A stretch of DNA of 64,000 nt, taken from contig CM059563.1 of assembly GCA_030386875.1 (NCBI GenBank), forward strand, positions 52,827,602 through 52,891,601, read 5' to 3'. Positions 1 to 11,859 of the stretch are shown piece by piece (position 1 is the stretch's first letter; each line of letters begins with the position of its first letter). The notes under the pieces are model-generated. The model had not been told where the DNA came from. It ran no database searches and was given only the letters and a program-made list of their open reading frames with translations. Position numbers and translations under genes: made by a program. Source of the DNA: Morinoia aosen (Eukaryota > Arthropoda > Malacostraca > Amphipoda > Talitridae).

Positions 1-1
1 C

Positions 2-103
2 CTGTTTGCCACTGACAAATACAATGAGATCTTTGATTATGACATTAGAACTTGCCAGAAACCCCCGTTCATCAAATGGCGAATGCATGCACCTCTGCGG
101 TGA
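2..103 (+). CDS. Partial 3'-terminal coding exon, unidentified protein
   Basis: Frame 2 is open from the window edge for 33 codons and then meets TGA. The peptide begins LFATDKYNEIFDYDIRTC and ends KWRMHAPLR. Its composition (acidic and aromatic residues, a D-Y-D run, no low complexity) and balanced codon use look like real protein rather than AT-rich noise. The pattern of hydrophobic, T-D, x-x-x, E-I-F-D-Y-D, I-R-T resembles the last strand of a WD40 or similar beta-propeller blade (compare the general form I-x-V-W-D-x-R-T). That is inference from a short stretch. The sequence GCG|GTGAAA at the stop could instead be a weak splice donor, in which case the exon would continue elsewhere. The upstream part lies outside the window. 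A frame this short can also arise by chance, so the call is moderate. Confidence 0.35.
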   Translation: MFATDKYNEIFDYDIRTCQKPPFIKWRMHAPLR

Positions 104-681
104 AAATACTTATTTTTCCATAATCCCCAGCAGAGGCTTTGATTAGGAAGGATGTAAAAGTCAAGTTTGGGGTCTTTTATTCCGGTGTTCAATTAAACTT
201 GTACATGGAAGATTGCTTTCAATGTTGTTCTGAAAAAACTGTAGCTCGATGAACAGTGTTTTTCCTGTTGACTTTTTTGAAATGTGACTTTTTCCCACAG
301 AATCCAACCAGGTTTTGCTTGATTTGAATAAGTTATCTTTTGCAAAGTAACATTAAACTAATTTGAATCGGGAAACAGAGGAAATACATTTTTCCATTCA
401 CGTTACGACAGAATAAATAAAAGTTCAATTAACTTCAAGGAAAAGTCCACGGTTAAGTTCAAGGACGAGTTGAATTAGATGGGGGAAATAGAGAGTTAAG
501 AGGTAAGAATAAAATGAAAATTGAACAATTTTTCTGAAACTAACTTGAAAATTACGTTGACAAAACTAAAGGCAATTAAAACGATTAGACATGGAAGTAA
601 AATTTTTGATTTAGACGTTCCTCATTCAGACACACAATATCCGTTATGACAAGTTTTCTGATTTAAGATAACCTCTTCAAT
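104..681. other. AT-rich non-coding stretch, possible 3' UTR in its first part
   Basis: I see no convincing open frame here. The segment follows the candidate terminal exon and holds one canonical AATAAA. It is otherwise unstructured AT-rich sequence up to the TTAA element at 682. Confidence 0.4.
412..417 (+). terminator. Candidate poly(A) signal AATAAA
   Basis: AATAAA followed by ATAAAA lies about 310 bases after the TGA of the candidate terminal exon. The distance suits an animal 3' UTR. In AT-rich DNA the hexamer is common by chance, so it is supportive rather than decisive. Confidence 0.25.
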
Positions 682-935
682 TTAGCCCTTCACTGCATGA
701 ATTATTTTCGGAAATAGAAAAATAGCAATGTCAGCACTCGTCTGTTATGGAGTTCAAACTAACTCTGCCGCTGGAGGGGTGTGTCGAACATGTTTCATTA
801 GCTTTTATTTTTTGTAGAGTATGTCTGATTTGCGGTACAAACCGCAGAAAGGCACTTGTTTTAATCAATTATTTCTACACACACAGCAAAATTCAGTTTG
901 TGTCATATTCGACACACTATGCTGTGAAGGGTTAA
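682..935. mobile_element. TTAA-bounded MITE, family D (254 bp)
   Basis: The left end reads TTAGCCCTTCACTGCATGA. The reverse complement of the right end reads TTAACCCTTCACAGCATAGT. These form imperfect terminal inverted repeats of about 18 bp flush with TTAA-like tetranucleotides. A second, internal inverted pair (GTGTGTCGAA at 779-788 and TTCGACACAC at 908-917) is also present. A short non-coding element with TTAA ends fits a non-autonomous piggyBac-type transposon. That assignment rests on the target-site tetranucleotide and is not proven. Confidence 0.65.
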
Positions 936-1117
936 AAATTACTTATACGTGAGAAATTCAAAATAGATAATGATAACAGGTTTGAAACAGTCCCTACATT
1001 TGTTTTTGAAATATTCAGTATGCTCATGATGTGAATTTTAAATTTCATTCATAGTTACGAGCAAATTCATTTTTTCTCTACTTAGCCGTATATACATTTA
1101 ATGGTTATCAGATTTGA

Positions 1118-1261
1118 GTAAATGGTGTTTGACATTGTGTGAGTGGCGTTAAACTTTGTGTGAAATGTGTTAAGCTTTGTGCGATGATAGGACCTGTTTA
1201 ACAAGGGTTGAACTGTACAAGTGGTATTTGAATTCGTGAAAGAGGAGTTAGAATTTGTGTA
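1118..1261. repeat. Decayed 21-bp tandem repeat
   Basis: Successive 21-22 base blocks share the pattern G-TGTTAAACTTTGTGTGA (for example from 1118, 1140 and 1161). Two further diverged blocks begin near 1219 and 1240. Identity between blocks is low, so this is an old minisatellite remnant of about five recognisable units. Confidence 0.4.
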
Positions 1262-4200
1262 AACGCTGATAGCAAACGGTCACACAGTCTTTAACTACAT
1301 ATTGTAAGTAGTGTTAAAAATATAGTTTGCTTCACTTGTGAGCAACTGAAATTGGGTTTGGTGAATTTTATAATGATATTGTTTTCTTTGCTACAGAAAC
1401 ATTGAAAGCGGTCATCAAATGAAACTAATTGAAAGAGTTTTTATGTAGTTTACCACGTTGACTGCGTTTGCGCGGTTGTGCTGGCTTTGGTCAGTTTGGT
1501 TGCGTTGAAAGTAGTAGAATTCACTGTTACTTCCAACTGGTATGGTTGATTATGTGCTGTTGTGCTCCTCAGTGCTTGAGAACATTTTCATTTTTACAAA
1601 GAAGCAGAAAAAATATAATTCCACGATAACATAATAACTTTTACACCATTGTCTAATTTAACTTAAATATAGGTATAGTGAAATCATTGGAATTCTATTC
1701 AATGATATTTGTGTGTAAATGAGCAACTTTCCTAGTGGTACACATATGTACCAATACGTAGTCAGCATGTTGACTCGGATGTAAGAATTATTTCCGCTAT
1801 TTTACTTCCTGTGTCTCACTGATTACTAATTAGCATTCAAAACGTAGCTCAGTGTAGTGGCTTACTCGCGGTTTCAGCGTTCACTGCATCAATTGATCCT
1901 CAGTAACATCAGGCCAATCCTTCTAACTTGAACTTGTTTTAACATCTTACGCATTTCAAGTGCAAATCCAGCTCTTACCTCAAATATTACTGGCAGATGT
2001 TTTAAGAATTAATATTGAGCTTGGATGTAATATTTAAATTTAATATAATTCTGTAGATGCTGAAAATGAATTATGCTTGCACTTGCCTTCGTGTGTTCAT
2101 ACATAGCAAGGGTGTGGTGCACAATGTGGGGAATATTTAGATAAAGGATTTCTTTCCGTAAATTTTCATTGTCGTTTATACATTTATGATTTCGGGGGTG
2201 TACGTGTCTGCTTCTCTTGAAATTGTGTCTTTAGGCAACAGAGAATAGTTTAAAACTGATACATAAAGAATACATGTGAAAATTCCTGTTTTTAATTTTT
2301 TCTCATGCTTTTGCAACTTCAATTGTATTTTTTCTTTATTTGCTCTCTATAAAGCTGTTTTTGATGACCATAATTCTGAATTCCGTTGACCGGAACCTCT
2401 TTCTTTTCACCGTAATTTTCCAATTGTTGTGTAAGAAACGGTCGAGATTATGGACCTGAGTTGCTATTCCTAAAATAGTGAGAAAAGATCCTCGGCATCA
2501 GCTAAATTATCTTGGTAATGTGGATTTAAATTGCTAAATGGAGATTGTGATGAATGTGCATGATCTCGAAGATTTGATGCGTTTCACAATCAAAATGCAA
2601 AGATTGGCGAGTCCCTTTTACCACAATTCAGGCTCGATATTTGTGCTAAAGTCAGCGTTTTTCTTCTGACATTTGGATCACCTTTCTGAAGTCCGTACTT
2701 CTGACCTAATGCCATCGAAGAAATAAGGCTGGGTATAAGAAAACTTTGTAACTCAAGAAAATGATAATTTTAAAATAAAATGCTTGAGTTGACGTAGTGT
2801 AAGAACTATCCAATCAAATTGTTAATAGATGGTGTTATGTTATGAGTTTTTGTTTTTGTATGGTTGATCGCAAAAGAATCCCAGCTGCTGCTTGGGTGCC
2901 GAGCTCAAAATTTATCTTCTGCAGAGTTAGATAAATTACTGCACGCGGCAATGAATAAGTTACTCTGTACGTAAGTTAGAAATACGAGTGAGTGAACTTT
3001 GTTTATCTATTGCATGGAAAATTAACTGAGAAAATAATGTAGTTTTTAGATGCTTTTGAACCTCATTCATAGAACTAGCCGTAATCTTGTTTCAAAATTG
3101 AAATAGTGAAACAGTGAGTAAATAAAAATTCCAGGTTTTCAAAACCGTGTATTCACCGTTTCTTCCAAACCACATTATACCCTTATTTAAGTTAATTTTT
3201 TTGTGGATTCTACGCTGATTAGCAGAGATAATTTTCAAAATTCATTTTGCTTCTTGGTTTGCGTCACCGGGATATTTTGCAGGTTTTATTCAATTCCTCG
3301 AACTTCGGCCGAAACCTTTTTGTGGGCTATGAGCCTTTCCCTGGATTTTCCTAAGCTGTTGAAGAGGTCGTCCCAAAATTTCCCTCGTGCTGGAGAACTT
3401 TTTCAGGTTTCTTCTTTGCATATACTTCGCTTAATTTCGTCACCGCAGCTGGAAATTTTTTCAACGGGATGCTGAGGTGTTTTAATATTCGAAAAGTCAT
3501 TAGACCTTCATATTAAATGACGGGAAAATGGACGATACCTTCGCAAATTTTGCACATATTTTTTGTCGCTGTTTAATATTTGAAATGGTCTTGCGGGTTT
3601 AATAAGTCTATCTACTCTGCAAGAGAAAACGTACTGATATTAATTCATTTCCTTTATGTTTACAAATAGTGGCTGCTCTCTGTGTTTTCATATTACGTAA
3701 TTAGTTTTGCTTCCTGAAAAGTAAAAGTATTTTACGGAACTCGAAATCGTAGAACAATGTAAGTGTAGTTCAGGAATTACATTATCATGGAACGGGTTAG
3801 TGTGCTAAAAAACTACAAGTACATTTTTAAGAAAATAATTTCTTCGAATGTGTAATTTCACTTTAGTAGAATTTTTCTTTTTGAATTCAGTTAAAAAACA
3901 TCTTCCATATAGCTAATTAACAGAAAATTGTATGTATATTTGTTTTCAATATCATGTTTCCCTAGATGAAAGGTTGATTAGCCCCAGAAGAGTGTTTTCG
4001 AAACATCTGTCATTACATGTCGAGAAATAGCCCGTACTCGGAAAAATATCGTTACTGAGTCAATAGAAGTCAGAAATAAGTTATATCAGTTGATACGAAT
4101 CTGTTAATCAATATCGTACGCTGCGTTTCAGGCCCCATTACACGATATTGAGTCCATTACACAGCGTGTTTTTGTGTAGGTCGCGTTCGTTCAACCCGTC

Positions 4201-5006
4201 ATGCTCGGTTGTCAACGGAGGTTTGATTATTCCGGCCAGTTCCTGTAAATCCGTCACAGTTACAAGAGAGGATGTTTACAAATGCGATGTTCTCAGAGTT
4301 TTAGACAAAGTTTTTTATTTTCAAAGCGAAATTTCTGTCGATAGTGTCCAAGTTAGCAAGTATAATTTATACTTACCAAATATCACAGATGAAAAGCTTG
4401 TCTGGATGTACTCTGAGACTCTATTTTAAGTCGAGTATTGCGTTGTAACTGACGTGAAATGGAGACGAATATTTTGTCAGAGTGTTTCCTCCGTGTGATT
4501 AAGATGAGGAAATTTTTTCCATCTCGTTTTTTTTTAAAGAATTCTCTAGACTACGTTAAAACTACGATTATGCAAGGTGCGAATAAAGAATTCCGTATTT
4601 AGTGGGACCAGAATCAAGAAATTTCATAAAAATTCTAAGAATCGCTGCAATTCTCAATGCGTGAAACTAATCTCTTCTTTGAAGCAAGTAAACAACCTTG
4701 TTGGTAGTTTGAGAAATCTTATGAAAGCTTATACACGTGGAGGGAGATTTTCTAGTGTACATAAATGTACTGTAATTTTGCTGTCAGTAACTTGTGTATA
4801 AAATAGCATTTTGGCCTAATTATTTAAGCATCAAAGAATTATTGACGCACACGCCACCGAACGCCAGGGCTGTACAGATACGCTGTCATCTATTTTTTCC
4901 GCTCACGTCGGCAAGAAGTCAGGCTTGGCTGAATTAACTTAATTAGGTCAATATCAAATTTTGAATTTAATACCAATGTTAATACTATTTCTTAGTTTTA
5001 ACAAAT
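1262..5006. other. Long AT-rich non-coding spacer
   Basis: I see no gene I can support. The stretch holds scattered short open frames. The least noise-like is at 4148-4429 on the plus strand, whose last 60 or so codons look mildly protein-like but start without a convincing ATG. A short palindrome with arms TGGTACA and TGTACCA lies near 1737-1754. Confidence 0.4.
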
Positions 5007-6687
5007 ACGTACCACACACATTTCAGCACCTCACCTGACCTTTACTCACACGTACCACACACACTTCAGCACCATCACCTGACCTTTACTCACACGTACC
5101 ACACACACTTCAGCATCATCACCTGACCATTACTCACACGTACCACACACACTTCAGCATCATCACCTGACCATTACTCACACGTACCACACACACTTCA
5201 GCATCATCACCTGACCATTACTCACACGTACCACACACACTTCAGCACCATCACCTGACAATTACTCACACGTACCACACACACTTCAGCATCATCACCT
5301 GACCATTACTCACACGTACCACACACACTTCAGCATCATCACCTGACCATTACTCACACGTACCACACACACTTCAGCATCATCACCTGACCATTACTCA
5401 CACGTACCACACACACTTCAGCATCATCACCTGACCATTACTCACACGTACCACACACATTTCAGCACCTCACCTGACCTTTACTCACACGTACCACACA
5501 CACTTCAGCACCATCACCTGACCATTACTCACACGTACCACACACACTTCAGCATCATCACCTGACCATTACTCACACGTACCACACACACTTCAGCATC
5601 ATCACCTGACCATTACTCACACGTACCACACACACTTCAGCATCATCACCTGACCATTACTCACACGTACCACACACACTTCAGCACCTCACCTGACCAT
5701 TACTCACACGTACCACACACACTTCAGCACCATCACCTGACAATTACTCACACGTACCACACACATTTCAGCACCTCACCTGACCATTACTCACACGTAC
5801 CACACACATTTCAGCACCTCACCTGACTATTACTCACACGTACCACACACACTTCAGCACCATCACCTGACCATTACTCACACGTACCACATTCATTTCA
5901 GCACCTCACCTGACTTACTCACACGTACCACACACATTTCAGCACCTCACCTGACCTTTACTCACACGTACCACACACACTTCAGCACCATCACCTGACC
6001 ATTACTCACACGTACCACACACACTTCAGCATCATCACCTGACCATTACTCACACGTACCACACACACTTCAGCACCTCACCTGACCATTACTCACACGT
6101 ACCACACACACTTCAGCACCATCACCTGACAATTACTCACACGTACCACACACATTTCAGCACCTCACCTGACCATTACTCACACGTACCACACACATTT
6201 CAGCACCTCACCTGAATATTACTCACACGTACCACACACACTTCAGCACCATCACCTGACCATTACTCACACGTACCACATTCATTTCAGCACCTCACCT
6301 GACTTACTCACACGTACCACACACATTTCAGCACCTCACCTGACCATTACTCACACGTACCACACACATTTCAGCACCATCACCTGACAATTACTGACAC
6401 GTACCATACACACTTCAGCACCATCACCTGACCATTACTCACACGTACCACACACATTTCAGCACCTCACCTGACTTACTGACACGTACCACACACACTT
6501 CAACACCATCACCTGACCATTACTCACACGTACCACACACATTTCAGCACCATCACCTGACCATAACTCACACGTACCACACACACTTCTGCACCATCAC
6601 CTGACCATTACTCCACGTACCACTCACACTTTGGCACCATCACCTGACCATTACTCACACGTACCACACACTTTCAACGTTATCACC
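5007..6687. repeat. Large 43-44-bp minisatellite, about 38 units
   Basis: The unit begins ACGTACCACACACACTTCAG, continues CATCATCACCTGACCATTACTCAC, and is repeated head to tail with few mismatches. Variant units differ at three points: CACACTTC or CACATTTC, CATCATCACC or CACCTCACC (2 bp shorter), and CCATTA, CAATTA or CTTTA. The variant with ATTCATTT (near 5891) recurs at 6280, 389 bases later, inside matching runs of neighbouring variants. So a nine-unit block has itself been duplicated. The right end decays over the last three units. Confidence 0.97.
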
Positions 6688-6709
6688 TTAACGTTCATGC
6701 GAGGCTTCT

Positions 6710-6776
6710 GATTGGATCCGCGAGCAAGAAACGGCCAATCAGCCAATGGGACCAGCTGGCTCCACAACGATCCAAT
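6710..6776. promoter_or_regulatory. Cluster of four CCAAT boxes (NF-Y-like)
   Basis: Within 67 bases there are GATTGG at 6710-6715 (CCAAT on the minus strand) and CCAAT at 6735-6739, 6743-6747 and 6772-6776. The sequence is GC-richer than its surroundings and directly abuts the right end of the 44-bp array. CCAAT pentamers are the NF-Y core in animals and are typical of proximal promoters. I see no TATA box or start codon that decides a direction, so a promoter role is inference. Confidence 0.25.
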
Positions 6777-7639
6777 CACAGGATGCCTTGCACAGAGGTT
6801 CTTCCTCGGTCCAAGAACCTGTCTTCGAATTGATTGCAATTCTATATTTATTTTGGGCTCCGTAACGGGTGAAGAAATCGATTGAAAAACTCGGCGCTAA
6901 AATGTTCCTGAAATATTTGGGATGAGAACGCACCTTTGATGTGGGATTCTGCCGCATTTGTTCTTGTTTTAGGAAAACTTGTTGCGACGAGATGGGGTCT
7001 CGGGAACATCTAAGGCCTTAAAAGACTCGTGAGGTTGAGACAAGGAGAGGATTTAGAACCTTTAACATGAAACTCCGTCTTTTTTATTATTATTATATTC
7101 CTGGTTTTACCACCGCAGTCAAAGCACCGTCTCTTAATGCTCGCTCAACCTGACTCTTATAGGAATCTTTTTTGAAGCGAACTGAATCTGAAAGTTTTGT
7201 TCGACGCTGAAAGAACGCAAATACGTTCATCGCAATTTTTCCTAGAAAGTTGATTGCAAATGTATTGCATTTGAGGTTGACATTTCAGAACTCGTGAAAT
7301 AATGACTAGGTAAAAACTCAGAGGCACTTTGAAGATTTTAATTGATATTTAAAACGAACTGTTTTTTTCTGCATCGGTTCTGACAGTTGTGAACGTAAAT
7401 CATTTTTGATGTGGTATGCATGCGGTAAATGGGTTTTAAAAAAATTAATTTTAAAAATTAATAATCCTGCCAATAACGCACTAAAAAACTTACTGGCCAC
7501 TAACAATAAACGTGGAAAATAAATCCGTGATGCATAAGTTTTCCTTTCGAAGAGCTTATTTTCAATTGCAGACCAAAAACAACAGGATGTCTTGTGTTTT
7601 TCAGCTTTGTACATCCAATGCTTCATTGAGTACGACCTC
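6777..7639. other. Non-coding spacer
   Basis: I see no supported gene. The stretch holds a short ATT-type microsatellite near 7085-7097 and otherwise unstructured AT-rich DNA. Confidence 0.4.
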
Positions 7640-8102
7640 TATGCCAGTCGTCAAGTCGTTGTGAATTCCATGCCAGTCATCAAGTATTGGTGAATTCCAT
7701 GAAAGTCGTAGTCGTAGTGAATTCCATGACAGTCGTCAAGTCGTTTTGAATTTCTTGCCAGTCGTCAAGTCGTTTTGAATTCCATGTCATTCATCAAATC
7801 GTTTTGAATTCCATGTCGGTCGTCAAGTCGTTGTAAATTCCATGCCAATCGTCAAGCCGTTGTGAATTCCATGCCAATCGTCAAGCCGTTGTGAATTCCA
7901 TGCCAATCGTCAAGTCGTTGTGAATTCCATGCCAATCGTCAAGCCGTTGTGAATTCCATGCCAATCGTCAAGTCGTTGTGAATTCCATGCCAGTCGTCAA
8001 GTCGTTGTGAATTCCATGTCAGTCGGTTAAGGCATAATAATTTCCGTGCCAGGCATGCTGTCGTAGTGAATTTTATGCTTGTCGATCAAGTCGTTGTAAT
8101 TT
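7640..8102. repeat. 29-bp minisatellite, about 16 units
   Basis: The unit is CCATGCCAATCGTCAAGCCG followed by TTGTGAATT, repeated head to tail. The middle copies (about 7840-8000) are nearly identical and alternate CAAGTCG with CAAGCCG. Copies at both edges are diverged and include length variants. That is the usual pattern of an array homogenised in its core. Confidence 0.95.
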
Positions 8103-8651
8103 TGAGAGAATTTATAATTGATATCTTGCATTGTAATTTTCAGGTCTATAAATCTTGCTCTATTTTTTGCCTTAGAATATTGACGGTCTGATACCACGGT
8201 TTTATTCTCATTTTCTTTGAATAGAATTATTTCAGATCAAATTATACTGAGGTCATTCTAAATTTGATTGCAATCGTATATTATCAAAAATTCGAATTTG
8301 TTGAAATGACTAAATAATTCAATTGTCCCACCCAGCGAGTCCTAAATATTCCCTCCGCATTGCAAAAGTAAGTAAACAACAATAAACCCAACTGAAAGAA
8401 CACGACTACTTTATTTTCTCCGAGTCGTCAGGTCTGCTGACAAAACCGACTTTACTGCCTTCTCTGTATTATTTTCACTATATTTCCACCTATAGAAGCA
8501 CCTGCGCCGTAAAGACTCTTTCCTCGATATAAGAATCTTATCCAGCTTACCTGGATCTGGCGGATTCCGTGAGGCTTGCCTCATCGAGCCAGGACCAGTC
8601 AAGCGCCAGAGCACAGAGCGCCAAAGTTGCTTGGCGGGAGGCATGGCAGAA
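8103..8651. other. Spacer with a GC-richer second half
   Basis: AT-rich to about 8400, then moderately GC-rich to 8650. Short minus-strand open frames in the second half show no recognisable domain and I do not call them. Confidence 0.35.
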
Positions 8652-8890
8652 CTTCAGTGAAGCACCATTGCGTCAAACATTAGTTGTATTAGCCATTCAA
8701 ACGTCTGGAGATAACGTTGTCCCTCCTCACTAGCTAGTTTTCTGATGGAAACTCGACATGTATCGTGAGGCACAAGTGAAGCAGCATTAATTGCGTCAAC
8801 ATTTGTTGTATTAGCCATTGAAACGTCTGAAAAGGACGCTGGCATTTCTCACTAGCCAATATTCCGACGGAAACTCGACATGTATCGTGA
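8652..8890. repeat. Tandem duplication, 2 copies of about 118 bp
   Basis: The block from about 8655 (CAGTGAAGCACCATTGCGTC) to 8771 is repeated from about 8775 to 8890. Both end in GAAACTCGACATGTATCGTG and share TTGTATTAGCCATT and AAACGTCTG. Identity is roughly 80 percent, with small insertions. No open frame is kept across both copies, so a duplicated exon is not supported. Confidence 0.85.
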
Positions 8891-9654
8891 CGTATTTATG
8901 GGAAGTTTAAATTTTTTCGCATCATGCAAAATGTTACAGAATCACTTAAAGCTAAGCTTCCATTGGAATTTCATTTCATTTGATCGATGTGATATTGTAC
9001 CTGAACAGTAACTGATGGTTGTTGAACATTACACTGAATTGATTGATCTTACAAGTATTCGGTTGAGTGCACGATAATTTTGAGACTTTAGACCTGAAAT
9101 TGTCAAAGAATGATATCAATCTAATAAATTTAAATAATTTAGGGAGAAAAATTTTTCCAAGTTGCTGTTTTTCTTTTCTTCAATTTATAATTTGTATGTC
9201 TGAAGAGACATTACGACAGGTGATCTGGAGCCTTCAAAATATTGTTAATGTTTTAATATCCCTTTTTTTTAGCAGACAGCAGAGATCATGCCAGACTTTA
9301 AAAATTTTAACCTAAAGCCAGAACAACCATTTTTACTCGAGCCATTTCTAAATCCCTTTAAACGTAAGTACAGCACTTCTCCCCTCTTACCTGCACATTC
9401 ACAATACGCACCATCTTTCCTCGGCATATTTTTGCCGTCAGGACTAACTACACGTAAAAAGTTGCTTTCCATTAGTTAATGAAAACGCTTCATGGTGTTC
9501 ATCCTCTCGTTTTTTGCAGTCACAAGGGAGTAAGAAGGACAAAATGTGTCCCGATGCTCAACAGAGAACGTGCTCTTCAAATATTGGACGGAAGGCGTTG
9601 GCGATATTGCGAGGACTTGAACTGGCGTCCAGTTGGTGTGCAGCGTACAGCAGC
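8891..9654. other. Non-coding spacer
   Basis: Short open frames exist on both strands around 9270-9480. They overlap each other and show no recognisable motif. I see nothing else structured. Confidence 0.35.
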
Positions 9655-9885
9655 GAACACACGCTTTGAATGCGGCTGGTAAAACTGAAGTTTAACATCC
9701 AAGTTTAATTTAAAGTTAATTTTAGTTAGCAGTATTGAAAATAGATAACATCAACTAGACCGTACCTCAATTTTGTTTTGATCAAATATTTATGAAAATT
9801 AAGTTTGTGACTATTGGTCGGTCAGCAGCATTATGAAATCTCCCTCCGTGTTCAACCGGCGATTCACGTCGCGTCAAAGTGCTAA
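9655..9885 (+). mobile_element. TTAA-type MITE, family A, copy 1
   Basis: It shares with the other family A copies the internal blocks AAACTGAAGTT, AATTTAAAGTTAATT, TGATCAA-TATTTATG-AAATT, GGTCGGTCAGCAGCATTATG and CCCTCCGTG, and the right end CGTCAAAGTGCTAAA. The left terminal repeat is diverged and there is no clean TTAA at either end, so this is an older copy. Confidence 0.7.
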
Positions 9886-11227
9886 ATGGGCTTCCAACTC
9901 TAGCTGCTTATTAAATGAATGCTAGCAACCGCTGCAGATATTTGAACCCACAACTTAGAACGAGTTAAATACATGGTACTGTCCCCGCACCCTAAGTAAC
10001 TATTATTAAGGTTCAATAAAGTTGAATCGTAATTAATATTTAATTTTTCTGAAGTCTTAACATCAAATCATGCACCGATACCCACCCTGCCAAACACGTC
10101 TCATTCACCACAACAACCACTTACGCCACATTCACCACAACTGCAACGAACTCTACCTTCACCACAACTGCCACAATCGCCACATTCGCATTCGCCATTC
10201 TGCTAAACACATTATCCTCAGTTCATTGAATTTCACTTACTGGATCTGTGATGAATGCAGTTGGTTACGCAAAAAATTTAGATCAAAGTCGTTTGGGTGC
10301 GCTAGAAGTTAGTTCCCGACCTCAAAACTTGGAAAAAAATATTTCTGTGAGTCACGACGAGCAAATGGCATTTTTGTAGCGTGAGGAGGCCCTTTCAAGG
10401 TGCTCAAGTTCTAGTGTTTTCACGAACTGCAACGGACGAGAGTTTACCCAACGTGTTTTAGAGCGCAGTCGAACAAGCAATAAAATATTTTTTTCGAGTA
10501 AGGATTCCGCTGCCTTCGTGTTGACAAGCTCGACCCTTAAAAGTTCCCAAGAATTGACTCGCTGGGAAGGAAAGTCTGCTCAAGTACGCATACGTTTACA
10601 GCATGTTCCTGCGAGGAGAAGTTTTTCAGCGCGTTAGGACAAGGCTAAAAATTCACCCTTGAGTTTCCATTCCGATAAAAATTCCTGATCCAGTATTGGG
10701 AATGGAAATTTTCTTTCGACATCAAAGCGCGAAGACTTCAAACAGTTTTGCCCATAGCTGTGAGGACGCCCCTGCATGGATCGGTTTGATGTCGACAGGA
10801 ATTTCTATCAGTTTGCGGAGCTGGGTGCGAAAGTAACTCGCTGCGCAGAAAAATGAAAATGTGTGTCATATATTCCCATGCAGCAGAGGTTTCAGAGCCT
10901 GCTTGTTTTCAGGTATTGAATACACAGAGAAACTGGTCCAGTAACCCACTTTCTACAAAAGCGAGCAGCGGGTTCCATAAAATCGACCACGATCTGCATG
11001 TATATAATTTGATCACGCATGCACAAGAACTTTTGTTTGAAAGGCTTTTGAAAAACGATTCGGATTGTTCATTCCGGTATTTTTTCCTCTGTTTGTTTTC
11101 CTCATCAAACAGCAGTGGAGTTTCTATTTCTAATTTAACTTGACTCAAGCTTTTTTCGTGACGCAAAAGAAAACGGGACGTGCGAAGTCGTATTGCTCGG
11201 AAAACGACGTCAAACACATCTTTTCTG
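9886..11227. other. Spacer with a CCACAA-rich low-complexity patch
   Basis: From about 10087 to 10200 the plus strand is a degenerate run of CCACAACTGCCAC-like and CATTCACCACAAC-like words. It gives an open frame rich in H, N and R that is clearly repeat-driven. The rest is unstructured. Confidence 0.4.
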
Positions 11228-11550
11228 GTATACGATACCCAATTCATATTATGTTCGAAATACAGCGCCTCATTCGTATCGTGTGTGAAACACGCTATCT
11301 TGTATTGTGAATCATACACAGTACCTAATCCGTATCGTGTATGAAACATGCTTTCCACCTCATATCGTGAGTGAAACACAGCACCCAATTCCTACCGTGT
11401 GTGAAACACGCTATCCATCTCACATCATGTGTGAAACACAGCACCCAATTCGTATCGTGTGTGAAACACGCTCTCCACCTCATATCGTGTGTGAAGCACA
11501 GCACCCAATTCCTATCGTGTGTGAAACTCGCCATCCGTCTCGGATCTTGT
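11228..11550. repeat. 30-bp minisatellite with 60-bp dimer structure
   Basis: Units of 30 bp share CGTGTGTGAAACAC. They alternate between two types, one continuing GCTATCCATCTCACAT and the other AGCACCCAATTCGTAT, so the true homogenised period is 60 bp. About ten to eleven 30-bp units are present and the left ones are more diverged. Because 30 is a multiple of three, several overlapping open frames on both strands run through the array. They are by-products. Confidence 0.93.
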
Positions 11551-11859
11551 TATCAACTCAACATGAGCACTAACTACACCAACAAAGAGCTCACAAACTC
11601 CCCCACAAACAAACGGCATGAACTGCTTCCATGAACTTAAACCAAACTCCATTGCTACTTTTGAAGTCCATTCAAGCTTGATTACGCGAGCCGTGCCGTT
11701 TACAAACTGCACCTACGCGCCATAATCGAACTCATCACGTCTGCTCAAATCTGCTCCACCGCCTCGTGCTGGTGGTGTGTGCGCGCTGTAGCCTTTAGTC
11801 GCTTCATTTCAGTTACAGCCTGGAATGGTGAGGGTTGCATTGTCGGGGAAATGGTATAA

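Noticed and set aside
5007-6687. CRISPR-like repeat array
   Set aside because: Units are contiguous head-to-tail copies with no unique spacers, and the context is eukaryotic.
8654-8845. Tandemly duplicated exon on the minus strand
   Set aside because: The reading frame is not kept through both copies of the 118-bp duplication.
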